Shown one piece after another: positions 37,928 to 46,982 of a stretch of 64,000 nucleotides of DNA (its first letter is position 1; each line of letters begins with the position of its first letter). Location of the stretch: NCBI RefSeq assembly GCF_947499705.1, contig NZ_CANMPJ010000001.1:2639501-2703500 (forward strand), given 5' to 3'. The stretch comes from an uncultured Erythrobacter sp. (GTDB lineage: Bacteria > Pseudomonadota > Alphaproteobacteria > Sphingomonadales > Sphingomonadaceae). Both the position numbers and the translations under genes were made by a program. The notes under the pieces are model-generated. The model ran no database searches. It saw only the letters and a list, made by a program, of their open reading frames with translations, and was not told the DNA's origin.

Positions 37928-38422
37928 CTATCCCATCGGTTCGCCAGTTGGAAAAGGTATTGGTCCCGGCCCGGTTTTCCCTGGCCAACGCCATGGTCGC
38001 CCGCCCAGAACACGCTGCACCTCATGGAAGAACGAAGGCTCATATTCGACGGCTGCAAAGAATTTCGTTTTCTCGCCAGTCTTCTCAGTCGCTTGTTCAA
38101 GCAACTGCTTGCGAACAACGAGAAACCCTTCTGTGGTACCAAGCCCTACACAAGAACTGCTTCGTTCGCCGAGGAACCGGTATACCCGCCCCTTCATCTT
38201 CTCCGGACCTTCGAGGACTCTCGCACGAAAGCCCCATGAATTCTCGATCCCGCCGACGAAGCTTACTTTCAGAAGCATAGCGTCTTGCGGGATTTCGGAT
38301 TGCTTCGTTTCCCAGATCAAGCCGTAGACGTAGCCGTCGGGTCCGGACGCCATGCAGGCCTGCACAGGCGCAGCCATTACCAGCGCGCAAAATGCTAAGA
38401 GACCAAGCCAAGCTCCCCTCAC
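37928..38422 (-). CDS. Exported protein of unknown function
   Basis: 164 residues with a signal peptide (about 1-22, ending VQA) and a cysteine at the start of the mature part. The mature protein is beta-rich (YVYGLIWETKQSEI, LLKVSFVGGIENSWGFRARVLEG) with a second Cys in SSSCVGLG. I do not recognise the family. Its ATG overlaps the ruvA stop by 4 nt and 6 nt separate it from the DsrE-like gene, so it is very likely co-transcribed with both. Confidence 0.7.
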   Translation of the reverse strand: MRGAWLGLLAFCALVMAAPVQACMASGPDGYVYGLIWETKQSEIPQDAMLLKVSFVGGIENSWGFRARVLEGPEKMKGRVYRFLGERSSSCVGLGTTEGFLVVRKQLLEQATEKTGEKTKFFAAVEYEPSFFHEVQRVLGGRPWRWPGKTGPGPIPFPTGEPMG

Positions 38423-39027
38423 CCGGCAGCCCTCTTCAGCGCCACGCGGATCAGCTCGCCCTCGCCCGCATCTTCACCCAGTTCCGCCTGCGCCCGCGCG
38501 ACAGCCTGTGCTGCCACAGCAGGTTTGAAGCCGAGGTTCTCCAAAGCGCTCACCGCATCGGCGCTTGCGCTGCCTGCCGCCGACACCGCGCTGATCGGCA
38601 CACCGGCCATGCCGCCGCCCGGTAGCGCGCCGGCCTTGTCCTTCAACTCATTCACGATCCGCCCGGCCAACTTTGGCCCGACCCCGTTCGCTCGCGCCAC
38701 CGTTGCCGCATCTCCGGAAGCGCAGGCATCGCGCACTTCGCCGGTCGAAAGCGCCGAGAGGATCGCCAGCGCGACCTTGCTGCCAACACCCTGAACTGTC
38801 GTCAGCAGGCGGAACCAGTCGCGCTCGGCGCTTTCGGCGAAGCCCAGCAGGCGCATGTCGTTCTCGCTGACCTGCAAATCGGTGTGGATGGTGCACCCCT
38901 CGCCGATTTCTCCGAGAGCAGCGAGTGTCTTGGTCGAGCAATGGACGAGATAGCCGACACCCTGGACATCGACGATGGCCCAGTCTTCGCCGGTTTCGTC
39001 GAGGCGTCCTGATAGCTTTGCAATCAT
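38419..39027 (-). CDS. ruvA: Holliday junction DNA-binding protein RuvA
   Basis: 202 residues from the ATG at 39027. Domain I is an OB fold (MIAKLSGRLDETGEDWAIVD, VGYLVHCS), domain II has two helix-hairpin-helix motifs (LLTTVQGVGSKVALAILSAL and RANGVGPKLAGRIVNELKDK), and domain III at the C-terminus binds RuvB. An upstream extension to 39129 overlaps a palindromic repeat and is not coding. It is first in the six-gene series ending with ruvB. No ruvC is visible. Confidence 0.95.
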   Translation of the reverse strand: MIAKLSGRLDETGEDWAIVDVQGVGYLVHCSTKTLAALGEIGEGCTIHTDLQVSENDMRLLGFAESAERDWFRLLTTVQGVGSKVALAILSALSTGEVRDACASGDAATVARANGVGPKLAGRIVNELKDKAGALPGGGMAGVPISAVSAAGSASADAVSALENLGFKPAVAAQAVARAQAELGEDAGEGELIRVALKRAAG

Positions 39028-39078
39028 GATGAGGTAGTGGCGCATCCGACGTTTCGATTCCAGTGCTCGCCAGGAGAT

Positions 39079-39159
39079 ATCGTCATTGCGAGCAACCGAA
39101 AGTTGCGCGGCAATCCAGGGCCCGACCATGGATTGCTTCGCTACGCTCGCAATGACGAT
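39079..39159. repeat. REP-like palindromic element between ruvA and aroC
   Basis: Perfect 15-bp inverted repeat: ATCGTCATTGCGAGC (39079-39093) and GCTCGCAATGACGAT (39145-39159), with an inner second pair (CAATCC / GGATTG). The CATTGCGAGC...GCTCGCAATG form with a nested ATCC/GGAT is a widespread bacterial intergenic palindrome. It lies in the gap between the two divergent genes. Confidence 0.7.
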
Positions 39160-39268
39160 GAGAATTATTCTCCTGGCTCATCATCTGTCTCGTATGCATC
39201 GCGACTTCTCCGTGCAGCACACGCGCTGCAATCTCGACACTCCGCCGCTTTTCGCTATTGCAGCATCC

Positions 39269-40345
39269 ATGAGCTGGAACACATTCGGGCGCGTGCTGCG
39301 CTTTACCACTTGGGGAGAGAGTCACGGGCCGGGTCTTGGCGCGGTGCTGGACGGCTGCCCGCCGGGATTGTCGCTGACCACGAAAGACATCCAGCCCTTC
39401 ATGGACGCGCGCAAGCCGGGTCAAAACAAGTTCACGACCCAGCGCAAGGAAGCCGATCTGGTCAAGATTCTGTCGGGTGTGTTCGAGGACACGACGACCG
39501 GTACGCCGATCCATCTGATGATCGAAAACACCGATCAGCGCTCGAAAGACTATTCGGAGATCGCGAAGTCCTATCGCCCGGGCCATGCCGACTACACCTA
39601 TGACGCGAAATACGGCATCCGCGACTATCGCGGCGGCGGGCGCTCAAGCGCGCGCGAGACGGCAGCGCGGGTGGCGGCAGGCGCAGTCGCGCGGCTGATC
39701 ATCCCCGAGGTAAAGATCACTGCCTATGTCTGCGAGCTCGGCGGCGATGCAATCGACCGCGACGCGATCGACCTGAAACAGATCGACCAGAACCCGTTCT
39801 TCTGCCCCGACAGCTGGGCGGCAAAGCGCTGGGAAGAGAAAGTCGACAAGGCACGCAAGGATGGCTCGTCCTTAGGCGCTGTGGTCGAATGCGTTGCCGA
39901 AGGCGTACCCGCCGGATGGGGAGCGCCTGTCTATGGCAAGCTCGACAGCGATCTCGCCGCTGCAATGATGACGATCAACGCGACCAAGGGCGTGGAAATC
40001 GGCGACGGGTTCGAAGCTGCACGGCTGACCGGCGAGCAGAACGCCGATGCGATGACACCGGGCGAGGATGGCAAGCCAATCTATGCCTCGAACCATGCTG
40101 GCGGAACAGCGGGCGGTATCTCAACCGGCCAGCCAGTGGTGTGCCGCGTCGCATTCAAGCCGACCTCTTCAATCCTGACTCCGGTGGACTCCATGACATC
40201 GGACGGCGAAGCGACGCAGGTCCGCACCAAAGGCCGTCATGACCCCTGCGTTGGCATCCGCGGCACGCCCGTAGTCGAGGCCATGATGGCGCTGGTATTG
40301 GCGGATCACAAACTGCTGCACCGCGCTCAAGTAGCGAAGCGGTAG
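39269..40345 (+). CDS. aroC: Chorismate synthase
   Basis: 358 residues. It makes chorismate from 5-enolpyruvylshikimate-3-phosphate using reduced FMN. Signatures are [19 protein letters not shown] at residues 15-33, [17 protein letters not shown] near 124 and the C-terminal [18 protein letters not shown]. The ATG at 39269 fits the family N-terminus MSWNTFGR; the frame further upstream covers the palindromic element. It complements pheA at the start of the window in aromatic amino acid synthesis. Confidence 0.96.
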   Translation: MSWNTFGRVLRFTTWGESHGPGLGAVLDGCPPGLSLTTKDIQPFMDARKPGQNKFTTQRKEADLVKILSGVFEDTTTGTPIHLMIENTDQRSKDYSEIAKSYRPGHADYTYDAKYGIRDYRGGGRSSARETAARVAAGAVARLIIPEVKITAYVCELGGDAIDRDAIDLKQIDQNPFFCPDSWAAKRWEEKVDKARKDGSSLGAVVECVAEGVPAGWGAPVYGKLDSDLAAAMMTINATKGVEIGDGFEAARLTGEQNADAMTPGEDGKPIYASNHAGGTAGGISTGQPVVCRVAFKPTSSILTPVDSMTSDGEATQVRTKGRHDPCVGIRGTPVVEAMMALVLADHKLLHRAQVAKR

Positions 40346-40480
40346 CGCAAAAACGTCTCGCTCAGGTAGGGGAGCGATGGCGCAGACGACGCCCGATACA
40401 GGCAGGCGGATCCTATTGTTTGCTGGGCATGGCGACCGCGATGGCGTAGCGGTCATGTCCGCCGAACAGGACATTCCCAA

Positions 40481-40894
40481 ATGAAGCAGCTGATCTATCG
40501 CTCGCAACCGTTCGGGTTCGACAATTCCATGCTCGCTGGGATTCTAATGCAGGCCCGGCGCAACAATCCTCGCAACGGCATCACCGGGGCGCTGATATGT
40601 AGGCAGGATATGTACATTCAGCTGATCGAAGGCCCCAACGACGCCATCGATGGCTTGTTTGCCCGTATCAGCGGCGATGACCGGCATACCAATGTGCAGG
40701 TCATGTTGTCAGAAGAGGTCGTGGAGCGGATGTTTCCCGATTGGGCGATGCTCGACGACGCGTTTCCCTCGATGACCTGGTCGCCGGAGGAAATCGCTGG
40801 CGGTGCGTTAGAAGACGCGACCACCGCCGCCAAGCGCGAAGTGTTTCAGCATGTGGCGAACAGGGCGGGCGAGCGCGCAACGGGCAGTGATTGA
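40481..40894 (+). CDS. BLUF-domain blue-light photosensor
   Basis: 137 residues. BLUF residues that surround FAD are present: Y6 (LIYRS), N29 (ARRNNP), Q47 (YIQLIEG) and the C-terminal W88/M90 pair (FPDWAM); the fold follows the order of Slr1694/PixD. A short helical tail follows residue 100, with no effector domain, so it likely signals through a partner protein. The gene is alone, between aroC and an SDR gene. Confidence 0.92.
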   Translation: MKQLIYRSQPFGFDNSMLAGILMQARRNNPRNGITGALICRQDMYIQLIEGPNDAIDGLFARISGDDRHTNVQVMLSEEVVERMFPDWAMLDDAFPSMTWSPEEIAGGALEDATTAAKREVFQHVANRAGERATGSD

Positions 40895-40945
40895 AGCGAG
40901 TGCAGACTGCACGCTAGACGAGGGATTGTCGCAATCGTCGATATC

Positions 40946-41758
40946 CTAAAGGTTCAGCGTTTGGAGCACGGTCTTGATACGCGCGACCACAGCAGCGTTT
41001 TTCTCCGGATCGAGCGCGTCCGGGTGCGGATCGCCAAAGTTTCCGCTGTCATTGTCGAAGTACCGGCCCGAGGCCGCGCGCCCAAACTCCGGCGCGGTCG
41101 CGGCGAGCGTCAGAATGTTCGCCCCGATAGAAAGGTCATTGCCTTGCATGCCGTAAGCTTCCTTCACCATCTTGCTGGCGAGAAATGACCCGGGATTGAC
41201 CGCCACAACACTCGGCCCGGTATCGCCCCACTCCTCAGCAAGCTGGCGGCTCCACATGGTCAGCGCGAGCTTGCTTTGTGAGTAAGCCGCATTGTCCGTC
41301 AGCCTCTGGCGGCCTTCCAGCGCACCATTGGTGACGGGTGACTGCGCGGCCGAGGACAGATTGACGATCCGCCCTTCGGCACCCAGCAGCGGCGCGAGGG
41401 CACGCGCTAGGATGTAGGGTGCAATCGTATTGACTGCGAAGCGCGCATCCAGCCCCTCATCGGTCTTCGGGTTGGCCATGCGAAAGACCCCGGCATTGTT
41501 GATGAGCACATCAAGCGCTTCTTCTTGGGCCAGCACTTCGCGGGCGAACTCGGCTGTATCCGCCAGATCCGAAAGATCGGCGCGATAGGTGGCAACGCGG
41601 CCGTCTGCATGGATCGCTTCCAGGGCAGCGCGAACATGGTCCAGCTTTTCCTCGCTGCGGCCATGAAGGAGCAGATCATGCCCTTGCGCACGCAGCAGCT
41701 TGGCAGTTTCGAAACCGATGCCGTCAGTCGCGCCGGTGATGAGAATGTTCATTGTCAT
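40946..41758 (-). CDS. Short-chain dehydrogenase/reductase
   Basis: 270 residues. The cofactor motif is TGATDGIG (residues 8-15), with NNAG near 89 and the catalytic SAAQ... Y-x-x-x-K in NAAYSQSKLAL near 157-163. It belongs to the classical SDR superfamily of NAD(P)-dependent oxidoreductases. An inverted repeat 17 nt before its start (41776-41795) may be an operator. The substrate is unknown. Confidence 0.87.
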   Translation of the reverse strand: MTMNILITGATDGIGFETAKLLRAQGHDLLLHGRSEEKLDHVRAALEAIHADGRVATYRADLSDLADTAEFAREVLAQEEALDVLINNAGVFRMANPKTDEGLDARFAVNTIAPYILARALAPLLGAEGRIVNLSSAAQSPVTNGALEGRQRLTDNAAYSQSKLALTMWSRQLAEEWGDTGPSVVAVNPGSFLASKMVKEAYGMQGNDLSIGANILTLAATAPEFGRAASGRYFDNDSGNFGDPHPDALDPEKNAAVVARIKTVLQTLNL

Positions 41759-41775
41759 AACGGTGTGTCTCTTCG

Positions 41776-41795
41776 TTCTGAGAACTGTTTCAGAA
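41776..41795. promoter_or_regulatory. Candidate operator before the SDR gene
   Basis: TTCTGA (41776-41781) and TCAGAA (41790-41795) form a perfect 6-bp inverted repeat around an 8-nt spacer, and the inner bases AAC/GTT extend the symmetry imperfectly. It lies just upstream of the minus-strand SDR start, in the size range of a TetR- or MarR-type operator. Confidence 0.4.
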
Positions 41796-42305
41796 TGTGT
41801 TAGGCGACGTGATCGGGTGTGTCAGCGGTCGGTGCCTGATTGAACTGCGAAATTGGCGCGACACGTTTTGAGCTGGATTGCCCCTGTAAACGTCGAAACC
41901 ACCCAATTGTTTCCGGGTGAGTTATCGGCAACAGAATTTGAATTCACGAAAAAATGACGGCGGCAGCTTTGCGACGAGCGATGGCTGCAAGGACCGTGGT
42001 CGATTTTCCTACATGTCGCGACACGGCTATCCAGCCACATCGCTCCTTCCCCTTGCCAACCCACAGTTCGCACCAAAGGAAGTAGATGATCGAAGCGTTT
42101 CGAGTTGGACAAGTGTCAACTTCGCCCAAAGTCCATTTTTGCTCGCTGTTACAAGGTCCTATCGAGCGATGGGCAGGCTGACAGGGTGTCAATTGTGTCA
42201 ACTTCGCCAGACGTGCTCGCAGGGGGCGTTCGGCACAACACGCGCGCTTGTGCGTTATCAGATTGGATAGGTGCATCACACAGGCAGCAAAGGGGCCGTA
42301 AGTCT
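41796..42305. other. 510-nt non-coding gap before NDH-2
   Basis: I find no convincing gene on either strand. The gap has a lower GC content than its surroundings. A 14-nt direct repeat GTGTCAACTTCGCC occurs at 42113-42126 and 42195-42208, with a third GTGTCAA at 42186-42192 directly before the second copy. On the minus strand these read TTGACAC. They could be regulator-binding or -35-like elements for either flanking gene. Confidence 0.5.
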
Positions 42306-43697
42306 ATGAATTTTCAGCCGCAAAACGACTTGGCAGACGCTGTCGTGCCTGCGGCTGACATGCACCCTATTGCCCCAATCGATGCGGGGGATCGCAAGAC
42401 ACAGATCGTTGTCGTCGGCGGCGGCGCGGGCGGTCTGGAGCTGGTGCGGAAACTGGGTGCGAAATACGGGCGCAAAAAGCACGACATCATTCTGGTCGAC
42501 CAGAACCTCAGCCATATCTGGAAGCCATTGCTGCACGAGGTTGCGGCGGGGTCGCTCGACGCCAATCTCGATGAGGTCGGCTATCGCGGCCACTGTTACC
42601 GCTGGGGTTACCGTTTCTTCCAGGGTTCACTGGCGAGCATTGACCGCGAGGCCAAGACCATCACCCTTGCGCCGGTGCTCGACAAGGATGGCAGTGAGCT
42701 GATCTCCGATCACGTGATCCGCTATGACATTCTGGTGCTGGCGGTTGGTTCGGTGTCGAACGATTTCGGTGTACCCGGCGTCAGCGAGCACTGCATCTAT
42801 CTTGATGCGCGCGACCAGGCCGACCGGTTCCGCACCAAGCTGCTCAATCACTGCCTGCGCGTCAGCCGCGCGATGAGCGCCGATCCCACAGCAGACGAGC
42901 GGGTGCGGATCGCGATTGTCGGCGGCGGAGCTACCGGTGTTGAGCTTGCAGCCGAGTTGTACAATGCAGCTGGCGCGCTGCGGCACTACGGTCTTGAGGT
43001 GTTCGACGAAAGCCGACTGGACGTGACCTTGCTCGAAGCCGGTCCGCGCATTCTCCCCGCCCTGCCCGAAAAGCTCTCCGATGCAGCGCGACAGGAGCTT
43101 GCGACGCTCGGCGTGGAAGTGAAAACCGAAACGCAGGTGATCAAGGCCGAGCGCGGGCGCTTGTTCACCCAGCGCGGTGAAGAGATCCGGGCCGATCTGA
43201 TGGTCTGGGCAGCGGGCGTGAAAGGCGCGGATTTTCTCGCCGAGCTTGGCCTGGAAACCAATCCGCGCAATCAGATTGTTGTCACCGACACACTGCAAAG
43301 TGTGACCGACGAAGACATCTTCGCGCTGGGCGATTGCTGTTCGTACATTCCCGAAGGCGGGCAATCGCCAATCCCGCCCCGCGCGCAGGCCGCGCACCAG
43401 ATGGCGGACACCGTCTTCACCAACATCAAGCGCAAGCAAAAGGGCAAACGGCTCAAACCCTTCGTCTACACCGATAACGGCTCGCTGATTTCGCTCAGCC
43501 GTTTCTCAACCGTGGGTAGCCTGATGGGCAATCTAGTCGGCGGAGCGATGGCGGTGGAGGGGCGTATGGCGCGGTTCATCTACACCTCGCTCTATCGCAT
43601 GCATTTGCTGGCAATCCACGGCTGGATCAAGGGTATCGGTCTGATGATCATTGGCCGGGTGAATCGGATCGTTAGGCCAAAGTTGAAACTGCACTGA
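42306..43697 (+). CDS. ndh: Type II NADH dehydrogenase (NDH-2)-like oxidoreductase
   Basis: 463 residues. Two Rossmann motifs are visible: IVVVGGGAGGLELVRKLG near residues 35-52 (FAD) and IAIVGGGATGVELAAEL near 202-218 (NADH). The late stretch IFALGDCC is the second FAD motif, and a C-terminal hydrophobic/amphipathic region (about 405-450) suits membrane attachment. NDH-2 passes electrons from NADH to quinone without pumping protons. A 32-residue N-terminal extension precedes the first motif. Confidence 0.9.
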   Translation: MNFQPQNDLADAVVPAADMHPIAPIDAGDRKTQIVVVGGGAGGLELVRKLGAKYGRKKHDIILVDQNLSHIWKPLLHEVAAGSLDANLDEVGYRGHCYRWGYRFFQGSLASIDREAKTITLAPVLDKDGSELISDHVIRYDILVLAVGSVSNDFGVPGVSEHCIYLDARDQADRFRTKLLNHCLRVSRAMSADPTADERVRIAIVGGGATGVELAAELYNAAGALRHYGLEVFDESRLDVTLLEAGPRILPALPEKLSDAARQELATLGVEVKTETQVIKAERGRLFTQRGEEIRADLMVWAAGVKGADFLAELGLETNPRNQIVVTDTLQSVTDEDIFALGDCCSYIPEGGQSPIPPRAQAAHQMADTVFTNIKRKQKGKRLKPFVYTDNGSLISLSRFSTVGSLMGNLVGGAMAVEGRMARFIYTSLYRMHLLAIHGWIKGIGLMIIGRVNRIVRPKLKLH

Positions 43698-43875
43698 GCA
43701 GGCGCAGCGAAATTCGGTGGGCACCGGAACGACTTCAAGGGCCCCGCATTTGATTCATTGAAAATTTCGATCTTCGCAATCGCACAAATCGTCTTTTTTG
43801 CACTGCAGCATTTCCTATGTGGGCAGCATCAAATTCACATCTTTCAAAACCATCCAATAAAGGGGTAATTCAACC

Positions 43876-44442
43876 ATGGGTATCATCGGTTCAACCATTC
43901 AGCCGTTCAAAGCCACTGCATTCAAGGCGGGCGAAGATTTCTTCGACGTCACCGAAGCCGACATTGCCGGCAAGTGGGCAGTGTTCTTCTTCTATCCGGC
44001 CGACTTCACCTTCGTCTGCCCGACGGAGCTCGAAGACATGGGCGAAAAGTACGACATGCTTCAGAGCATGGGCGTGGAAGTCTATGCCGTCAGCACCGAC
44101 ACGCATTTCAGCCACAAGGCATGGCACGACAGCTCCGACAAGATCGGCAAGCTGCAGTTCCCGTTCCTTGGCGACCAGATGCACACGCTCTCCAACCAGT
44201 TTGGCGTGCTGCGTGAAGGCGTCGGCCTCGCTGACCGCGCAACCTTCGTCGTCGATCCCGATGGCGTCATCCAGATCATGGAAATCACGTGCGAAGGTGT
44301 GGGCCGCAACGCCAACGAACTGACGCGCAAGATCAAGGCTGCACAATATGTGCGTGCCAACCCTGGTCAGGTCTGCCCAGCGGCGTGGGAAGAAGGCAGC
44401 GACACGCTGGCTCCTTCGCTCGACCTCGTCGGCAAAATCTAA
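43876..44442 (+). CDS. ahpC: Alkyl hydroperoxide reductase C (2-Cys peroxiredoxin)
   Basis: 188 residues. The peroxidatic Cys is C48 (FTFVCPTELED) and the resolving Cys is C167 (GQVCPAAWEEG). It reduces hydrogen peroxide and organic peroxides and is recycled by AhpF, encoded next. An AAAGGGG site precedes the ATG. The preceding 178-nt gap is AT-rich and should hold the promoter; I could not see a convincing OxyR site. Confidence 0.96.
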   Translation: MGIIGSTIQPFKATAFKAGEDFFDVTEADIAGKWAVFFFYPADFTFVCPTELEDMGEKYDMLQSMGVEVYAVSTDTHFSHKAWHDSSDKIGKLQFPFLGDQMHTLSNQFGVLREGVGLADRATFVVDPDGVIQIMEITCEGVGRNANELTRKIKAAQYVRANPGQVCPAAWEEGSDTLAPSLDLVGKI

Positions 44443-44463
44443 GCACCACTACTGACTGAACTG

Positions 44464-44494
44464 CGGCGCCGCGCTCTCATCTGGCGCGGCGCCG
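44464..44494 (+). terminator. Strong hairpin between ahpC and ahpF
   Basis: Perfect 11-bp, all-GC stem (44464-44474 with 44484-44494) and a 9-nt loop, 22 nt after the ahpC stop. No T run follows (TCGCTGACTTT), so it probably acts as a partial terminator or as an RNA-stabilising end, giving more ahpC than ahpF mRNA. Confidence 0.55.
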
Positions 44495-44524
44495 TCGCTG
44501 ACTTTAAGACTTACGGAACACCCA

Positions 44525-46114
44525 ATGCTCGACACAAACATGCAGACCCAGCTCAAACAATATCTCGCCAATCTGCGCGAGCCGATCGAGCTTGTTGCGT
44601 CTTTGGATGAGAGCGAGAAGTCGGCGCAGACCCGCGAGCTGCTGACCGAGATTGCGGCGCTGCACGACATGGTGAGCGCGAGCTTCGACGGCACCGATAC
44701 GCGCAAGCCGAGCTTCATCATTCGCCGCGCGAGCGATGCGGATAAGTGGGTGCGCTTTGCGGGCCTGCCGATGGGTCACGAGTTTACATCGCTTGTACTC
44801 GCGCTGCTGTGGGCCGGTGGTCATCCGCCGAAAGTCGACGCCGACCTGATCGAACAGGTCCGCGCGCTCGAAGGCGACTACGAGTTTGAGATGTATTTCT
44901 CGCTGAGCTGTCACAATTGCCCCGACGTGGTGCAGGCGCTGACACTGATGGCGTTTGAAAACACGCATATCACTGCCACGCTTATCGAAGGCGGCGCCTT
45001 TCAGACTGAGGTCGAAGATCGCGGCGTGCTCGCAGTCCCGGCGACCTTCCTCAACGGTGAAAGCTTCTACAACGGCAAGATGGAACTCGCTGAGATCCTG
45101 TCGAAGCTCGATAGCGGCGCAGACGAAAAGGCGGCTGAGAAGATCAGTGCCAAGGATCCGTTTGAAGTGCTGGTGATCGGCGGCGGTCCTGCTGGCGCGG
45201 CATCGGCAATCTACACCGCGCGCAAGGGCTTCCGCACCGGCATCGCCGCCGAACGGTTCGGCGGGCAATTGCAGGATACGCTCGGGATCGAAAACCTTCC
45301 CGGCACCAGCTATACTGAGGGACCGAAGCTGTCCGACGATCTGAAAAAGCAGGTCATCGACAACGAAATCGACCTGATTGACCTGGCGCGTGCGACCCAG
45401 CTCAAGCCCGCGAGCGAAGCGGGCGGAATGCACGAAGTGACCTTTGCCAACGGCGCGGTGCTCAAGGCGCGCTCCCTGATCCTGTCGACCGGCGCACGCT
45501 GGCGCAATCTCGGCGTTCCGGGCGAGGCGGAGTACCGCAATAAGGGCGTGGCCTACTGCCCGCACTGCGACGGCCCGCTGTTCAAGGGTAAGCGTATCGC
45601 CGTGATCGGCGGAGGCAATTCCGGCGTCGAGGCGGCAATCGACCTGGCTAAAATCGTCGGACATGTGACGCTGATCGAATATGACGAAAAGCTGCGCGCC
45701 GACGAAGTGCTGCAACGCAAACTCCGTTCTATGCGAAATGTCGAAATCGTGACCAGCGGTCAGACCACCGAAATCCTCGGGGATGGCACGCGCTGTAACG
45801 GCCTCGTTCTCAAGGATCGCATGAGCGGTGACGAGCGCCGGATCGAACTCGAAGGCGTGTTCGTTCAGATCGGGCTTGTGCCGAACACCGAATGGCTCGC
45901 CGATACCGGTCTCGAACTGTCGCAATATGGCGAAATCGTCGTCGACGAGCACGGCGCAACCAATCTGCCGGGCATTTATGCGGCGGGTGATGCGACCACG
46001 GTTCCTGACAAGCAAATCGTAGTGGCGATGGGTCAAGGCGCAACGGCAGGACTTGGCGCGTTCGACTATCTCATCCGGAACGAGCCGGTCGAAGATATTG
46101 CGCAGGCCGCGTAA
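44525..46114 (+). CDS. ahpF: Alkyl hydroperoxide reductase subunit F
   Basis: 529 residues. The N-terminal double-thioredoxin-like domain has the redox pair C-x-x-C in [11 protein letters not shown] near residue 130; the flavoprotein part starts [19 protein letters not shown] near 217 and has the second pair in [11 protein letters not shown] near 345 and the NAD(P)-motif [17 protein letters not shown]. It transfers electrons from NADH to AhpC. It follows ahpC by 82 nt that contain a strong hairpin. Confidence 0.96.
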   Translation: MLDTNMQTQLKQYLANLREPIELVASLDESEKSAQTRELLTEIAALHDMVSASFDGTDTRKPSFIIRRASDADKWVRFAGLPMGHEFTSLVLALLWAGGHPPKVDADLIEQVRALEGDYEFEMYFSLSCHNCPDVVQALTLMAFENTHITATLIEGGAFQTEVEDRGVLAVPATFLNGESFYNGKMELAEILSKLDSGADEKAAEKISAKDPFEVLVIGGGPAGAASAIYTARKGFRTGIAAERFGGQLQDTLGIENLPGTSYTEGPKLSDDLKKQVIDNEIDLIDLARATQLKPASEAGGMHEVTFANGAVLKARSLILSTGARWRNLGVPGEAEYRNKGVAYCPHCDGPLFKGKRIAVIGGGNSGVEAAIDLAKIVGHVTLIEYDEKLRADEVLQRKLRSMRNVEIVTSGQTTEILGDGTRCNGLVLKDRMSGDERRIELEGVFVQIGLVPNTEWLADTGLELSQYGEIVVDEHGATNLPGIYAAGDATTVPDKQIVVAMGQGATAGLGAFDYLIRNEPVEDIAQAA

Positions 46115-46178
46115 GCTTTCTGCGCGCTGAAGCGTCCGTTCAATGCTGGCAAAGCGCCTGTGTGCTAAGGCATTGGGC

Positions 46179-46817
46179 ATGATCAGGAAACTCGCCGCCC
46201 TCACCGTCGCTGCCGCCGCTTGCACTGCCACGGCGCTCACCGCCATGCCACCCGCCAGCGACTGGGAAATCGGCCCGTGGGCGAGGGGCAAGAATTATTC
46301 GGTGAACATGCCAGCCACGCCTAGCGCTGGCCGCGATGGCACGCTTGTGGTTGACTTCCCGCGCGCCGGTCGCGGCGAATGGGATGCCCTGACCACCGGG
46401 ATCTATCCGCTCAAGGATTTTGAACGCGTCACCGTCCGCTATCGCATCGACGCCTCCCCCGGAACACGCTTTGTCGCGGTCGAAGACCCCAAGACCGCCC
46501 CTACGATCTCGCTCTATTTTCAGCGCGCCCGCGACAATTGGACGGCGAAAGGGAAATACGCCTCCTATCGCTGGTACGCGCCCAAACACACGCTGATGCC
46601 GATCACCCCGGGCGAGCACACGATCTCGATCCGCTTCGATGATCGCTGGACCAATGTCGCGCACCGTCCGAACACGGAGCATGCGCGCGCCTACAATGCT
46701 GCGCTTGCCAAAACCGCGCGCTTTGGCTTCGCTTTCGGTACGCCATTGCTCCGCAGCCACGGCGTTGCGGCAACCGGCCAGGCCAGCTTCACGTTACTTT
46801 CGGTCGAGTTCGAATAG
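46179..46817 (+). CDS. Exported protein of unknown function
   Basis: 212 residues with a signal peptide (about 1-22). The mature part is beta-rich and resembles a lectin-like or carbohydrate-binding sandwich in texture (ERVTVRYRIDASPGTRF, HTISIRFDDRWTNV), but no named family is certain. It starts 65 nt after ahpF and is read in the same direction. The ATG at 46179 is preferred over 46143 because it begins the signal peptide. Confidence 0.7.
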   Translation: MIRKLAALTVAAAACTATALTAMPPASDWEIGPWARGKNYSVNMPATPSAGRDGTLVVDFPRAGRGEWDALTTGIYPLKDFERVTVRYRIDASPGTRFVAVEDPKTAPTISLYFQRARDNWTAKGKYASYRWYAPKHTLMPITPGEHTISIRFDDRWTNVAHRPNTEHARAYNAALAKTARFGFAFGTPLLRSHGVAATGQASFTLLSVEFE

Positions 46818-46930
46818 ACTGAAGAACCGCACTTCGGCGTCACTCCCCACTGATCTAGTCCATCAATCAATCAACGCATATTAATCGATTGGACTGATCA
46901 CAGCACATCCATCATTCTCCTGCCATCAAA

Positions 46931-46945
46931 CTCGGATATTCCGAG
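46931..46945. promoter_or_regulatory. Palindrome before katG
   Basis: CTCGGA-TAT-TCCGAG is a perfect 6-bp inverted repeat with a 3-nt centre, 38 nt before the katG start, where a promoter or a 5' leader would be. It may be a regulator-binding site; no known consensus fits clearly. Confidence 0.4.
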
Positions 46946-46982
46946 TCTCATCAAGAGTTTTCGATTGAGAGGAGAACACCCC

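Noticed and set aside
39086-39268. N-terminal extension of aroC through the palindromic element
   Set aside because: The extension translates the REP-like repeat and has no similarity to chorismate synthase, whose family start is at 39269.
41822-42279. Short frames on both strands in the gap before NDH-2
   Set aside because: Each is about 100 codons with mixed composition, no ribosome site and no family pattern; none continues into a neighbour.
44504-46291. 595-codon minus-strand frame opposite ahpF
   Set aside because: It lies fully antisense to a clear ahpF; high GC in third positions keeps the opposite frame open. No protein family pattern is visible.
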